Below, in pieces: positions 4,772 to 5,073 of a stretch of 5,073 nt of DNA (the first letter of the stretch is position 1; every line of letters starts with the position of its first letter). Where the stretch lies: positions 1-5,073 of the forward strand of contig JASJBQ010000335.1 in the NCBI GenBank assembly GCA_030066455.1, written 5' to 3'. A model generated the notes under the pieces. The model was given only the letters and a program-made list of their open reading frames with translations. It was not told the DNA's origin and did not search any database. Both the position numbers and the translations under genes were made by a program. The DNA comes from Desulfobacterales bacterium. Its GTDB lineage: Bacteria > Desulfobacterota > Desulfobacteria > Desulfobacterales > UBA5852.

Positions 4772-5073
4772 ATGAAAACCCATCCTTTAACGCACTGTCC
4801 AGACGGGCGGCCAACCGCGGGTCGTATAACGGGGATTGGCTGCTATGGTAAACCCATGCATGTCGCCCAGACACTGGCCCGGGCGCTGTCGCGTTTTGGA
4901 TTTACGTCTTCCGACACGCTCTGCGTCGCCTGGCGGCGGACACCGCGCCGGGCGCATTGCGGCCGGCAGACGCTTCGGGGTCAGCGCTGCATGCCGGGTG
5001 ATGAGGCCGTTGCCATGCTGGCACAGCATGAGCGTACGACCGGTTTCATTCTGTCGGCCGCCAAGGGTAGACC
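4772..5073 (+). CDS. Unrecognised protein, 3' end beyond the window (partial)
   Basis: An open frame of 100 codons starts at ATG 4772, 6 bp after the small gene, and continues past the window edge. There is no clear ribosome binding site at 4772, so translational coupling to the small gene is possible. An alternative in-frame ATG at 4856 also lacks a strong site. The frame shows a high G+C third position and a balanced composition from about 4856 onward. A competing open frame from ATG 4845 translates to a proline-, arginine- and serine-rich product typical of an out-of-frame reading. The visible protein contains ITGIGCYGKP near the start, several cysteines, and a PGDEAVAMLAQHERTTGFIL stretch. 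I do not recognise the family. The start and even the frame are uncertain. Confidence 0.45.
   Translation, partial: MKTHPLTHCPDGRPTAGRITGIGCYGKPMHVAQTLARALSRFGFTSSDTLCVAWRRTPRRAHCGRQTLRGQRCMPGDEAVAMLAQHERTTGFILSAAKGR

Noticed and set aside
3612..4775. Long open frame (387 codons) on the plus strand across the WYL gene, the intergenic region and the small gene
   Set aside because: Antisense to the well-supported regulator and out of frame with the small gene. It has no ribosome binding site or recognisable domain, and its composition is typical of a shadow frame.
4787..5029. Minus-strand open frame of 80 codons at the right edge
   Set aside because: No ribosome binding site, and it opposes the better-composed plus-strand frame. 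It cannot be excluded entirely without the downstream sequence.

Overview
The window is GC-rich, compactly coded bacterial DNA with seven supportable protein genes. No RNA gene, insertion sequence, CRISPR array or phage gene was seen. Gene content and codon use fit a high-GC proteobacterium-like organism. A Desulfobacterota (sulfate-reducer type) chromosome is my guess from general resemblance, and nothing in the window proves it. Four genes begin just after a strong AAAGGAG-like or GGAGG ribosome binding site. Two of those four appear to use TTG as the start codon.

Layout, left to right. Bases 94-504 (+) hold a half-length TauE/SafE-type membrane protein whose real start is probably TTG at 136. 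It converges on a pyridoxal-phosphate decarboxylase of the PanP type (514-2181, -). A hairpin plus T-run at the end of the decarboxylase gene lies partly inside both genes and looks like its intrinsic terminator. A promoter-like pair at 2241-2269 (-) feeds the decarboxylase. Divergent from it, a Nudix hydrolase (2360-2812, +) and a class I SAM-dependent methyltransferase (2832-3422, +) form a probable two-gene operon. The methyltransferase ends 3 bp from the stop of a convergent HTH-WYL transcription regulator (3426-4409, -). A 191-bp divergent intergenic region (4410-4600) follows. It holds an AT-rich probable promoter for the regulator and a perfect 6-bp-arm inverted repeat (4497-4515) that is a candidate operator. 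To the right are an unrecognised 54-residue acidic protein (4601-4765, +) and, 6 bp later, an unrecognised reading frame that runs off the window (4772-5073, +).

How the genes may work together. The decarboxylase would supply beta-alanine for pantothenate and coenzyme A if it is a true aspartate 1-decarboxylase. The Nudix enzyme and methyltransferase look like small-molecule housekeeping or repair functions with unassigned substrates. The WYL regulator faces the small-protein gene across the shared intergenic region, so that small gene and its neighbour are the most obvious candidate targets besides the regulator itself. I see no clear new multi-gene system. The least explained part is the regulator, operator and small-protein locus at the right end. 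No stretch over 300 bases lacks a gene.
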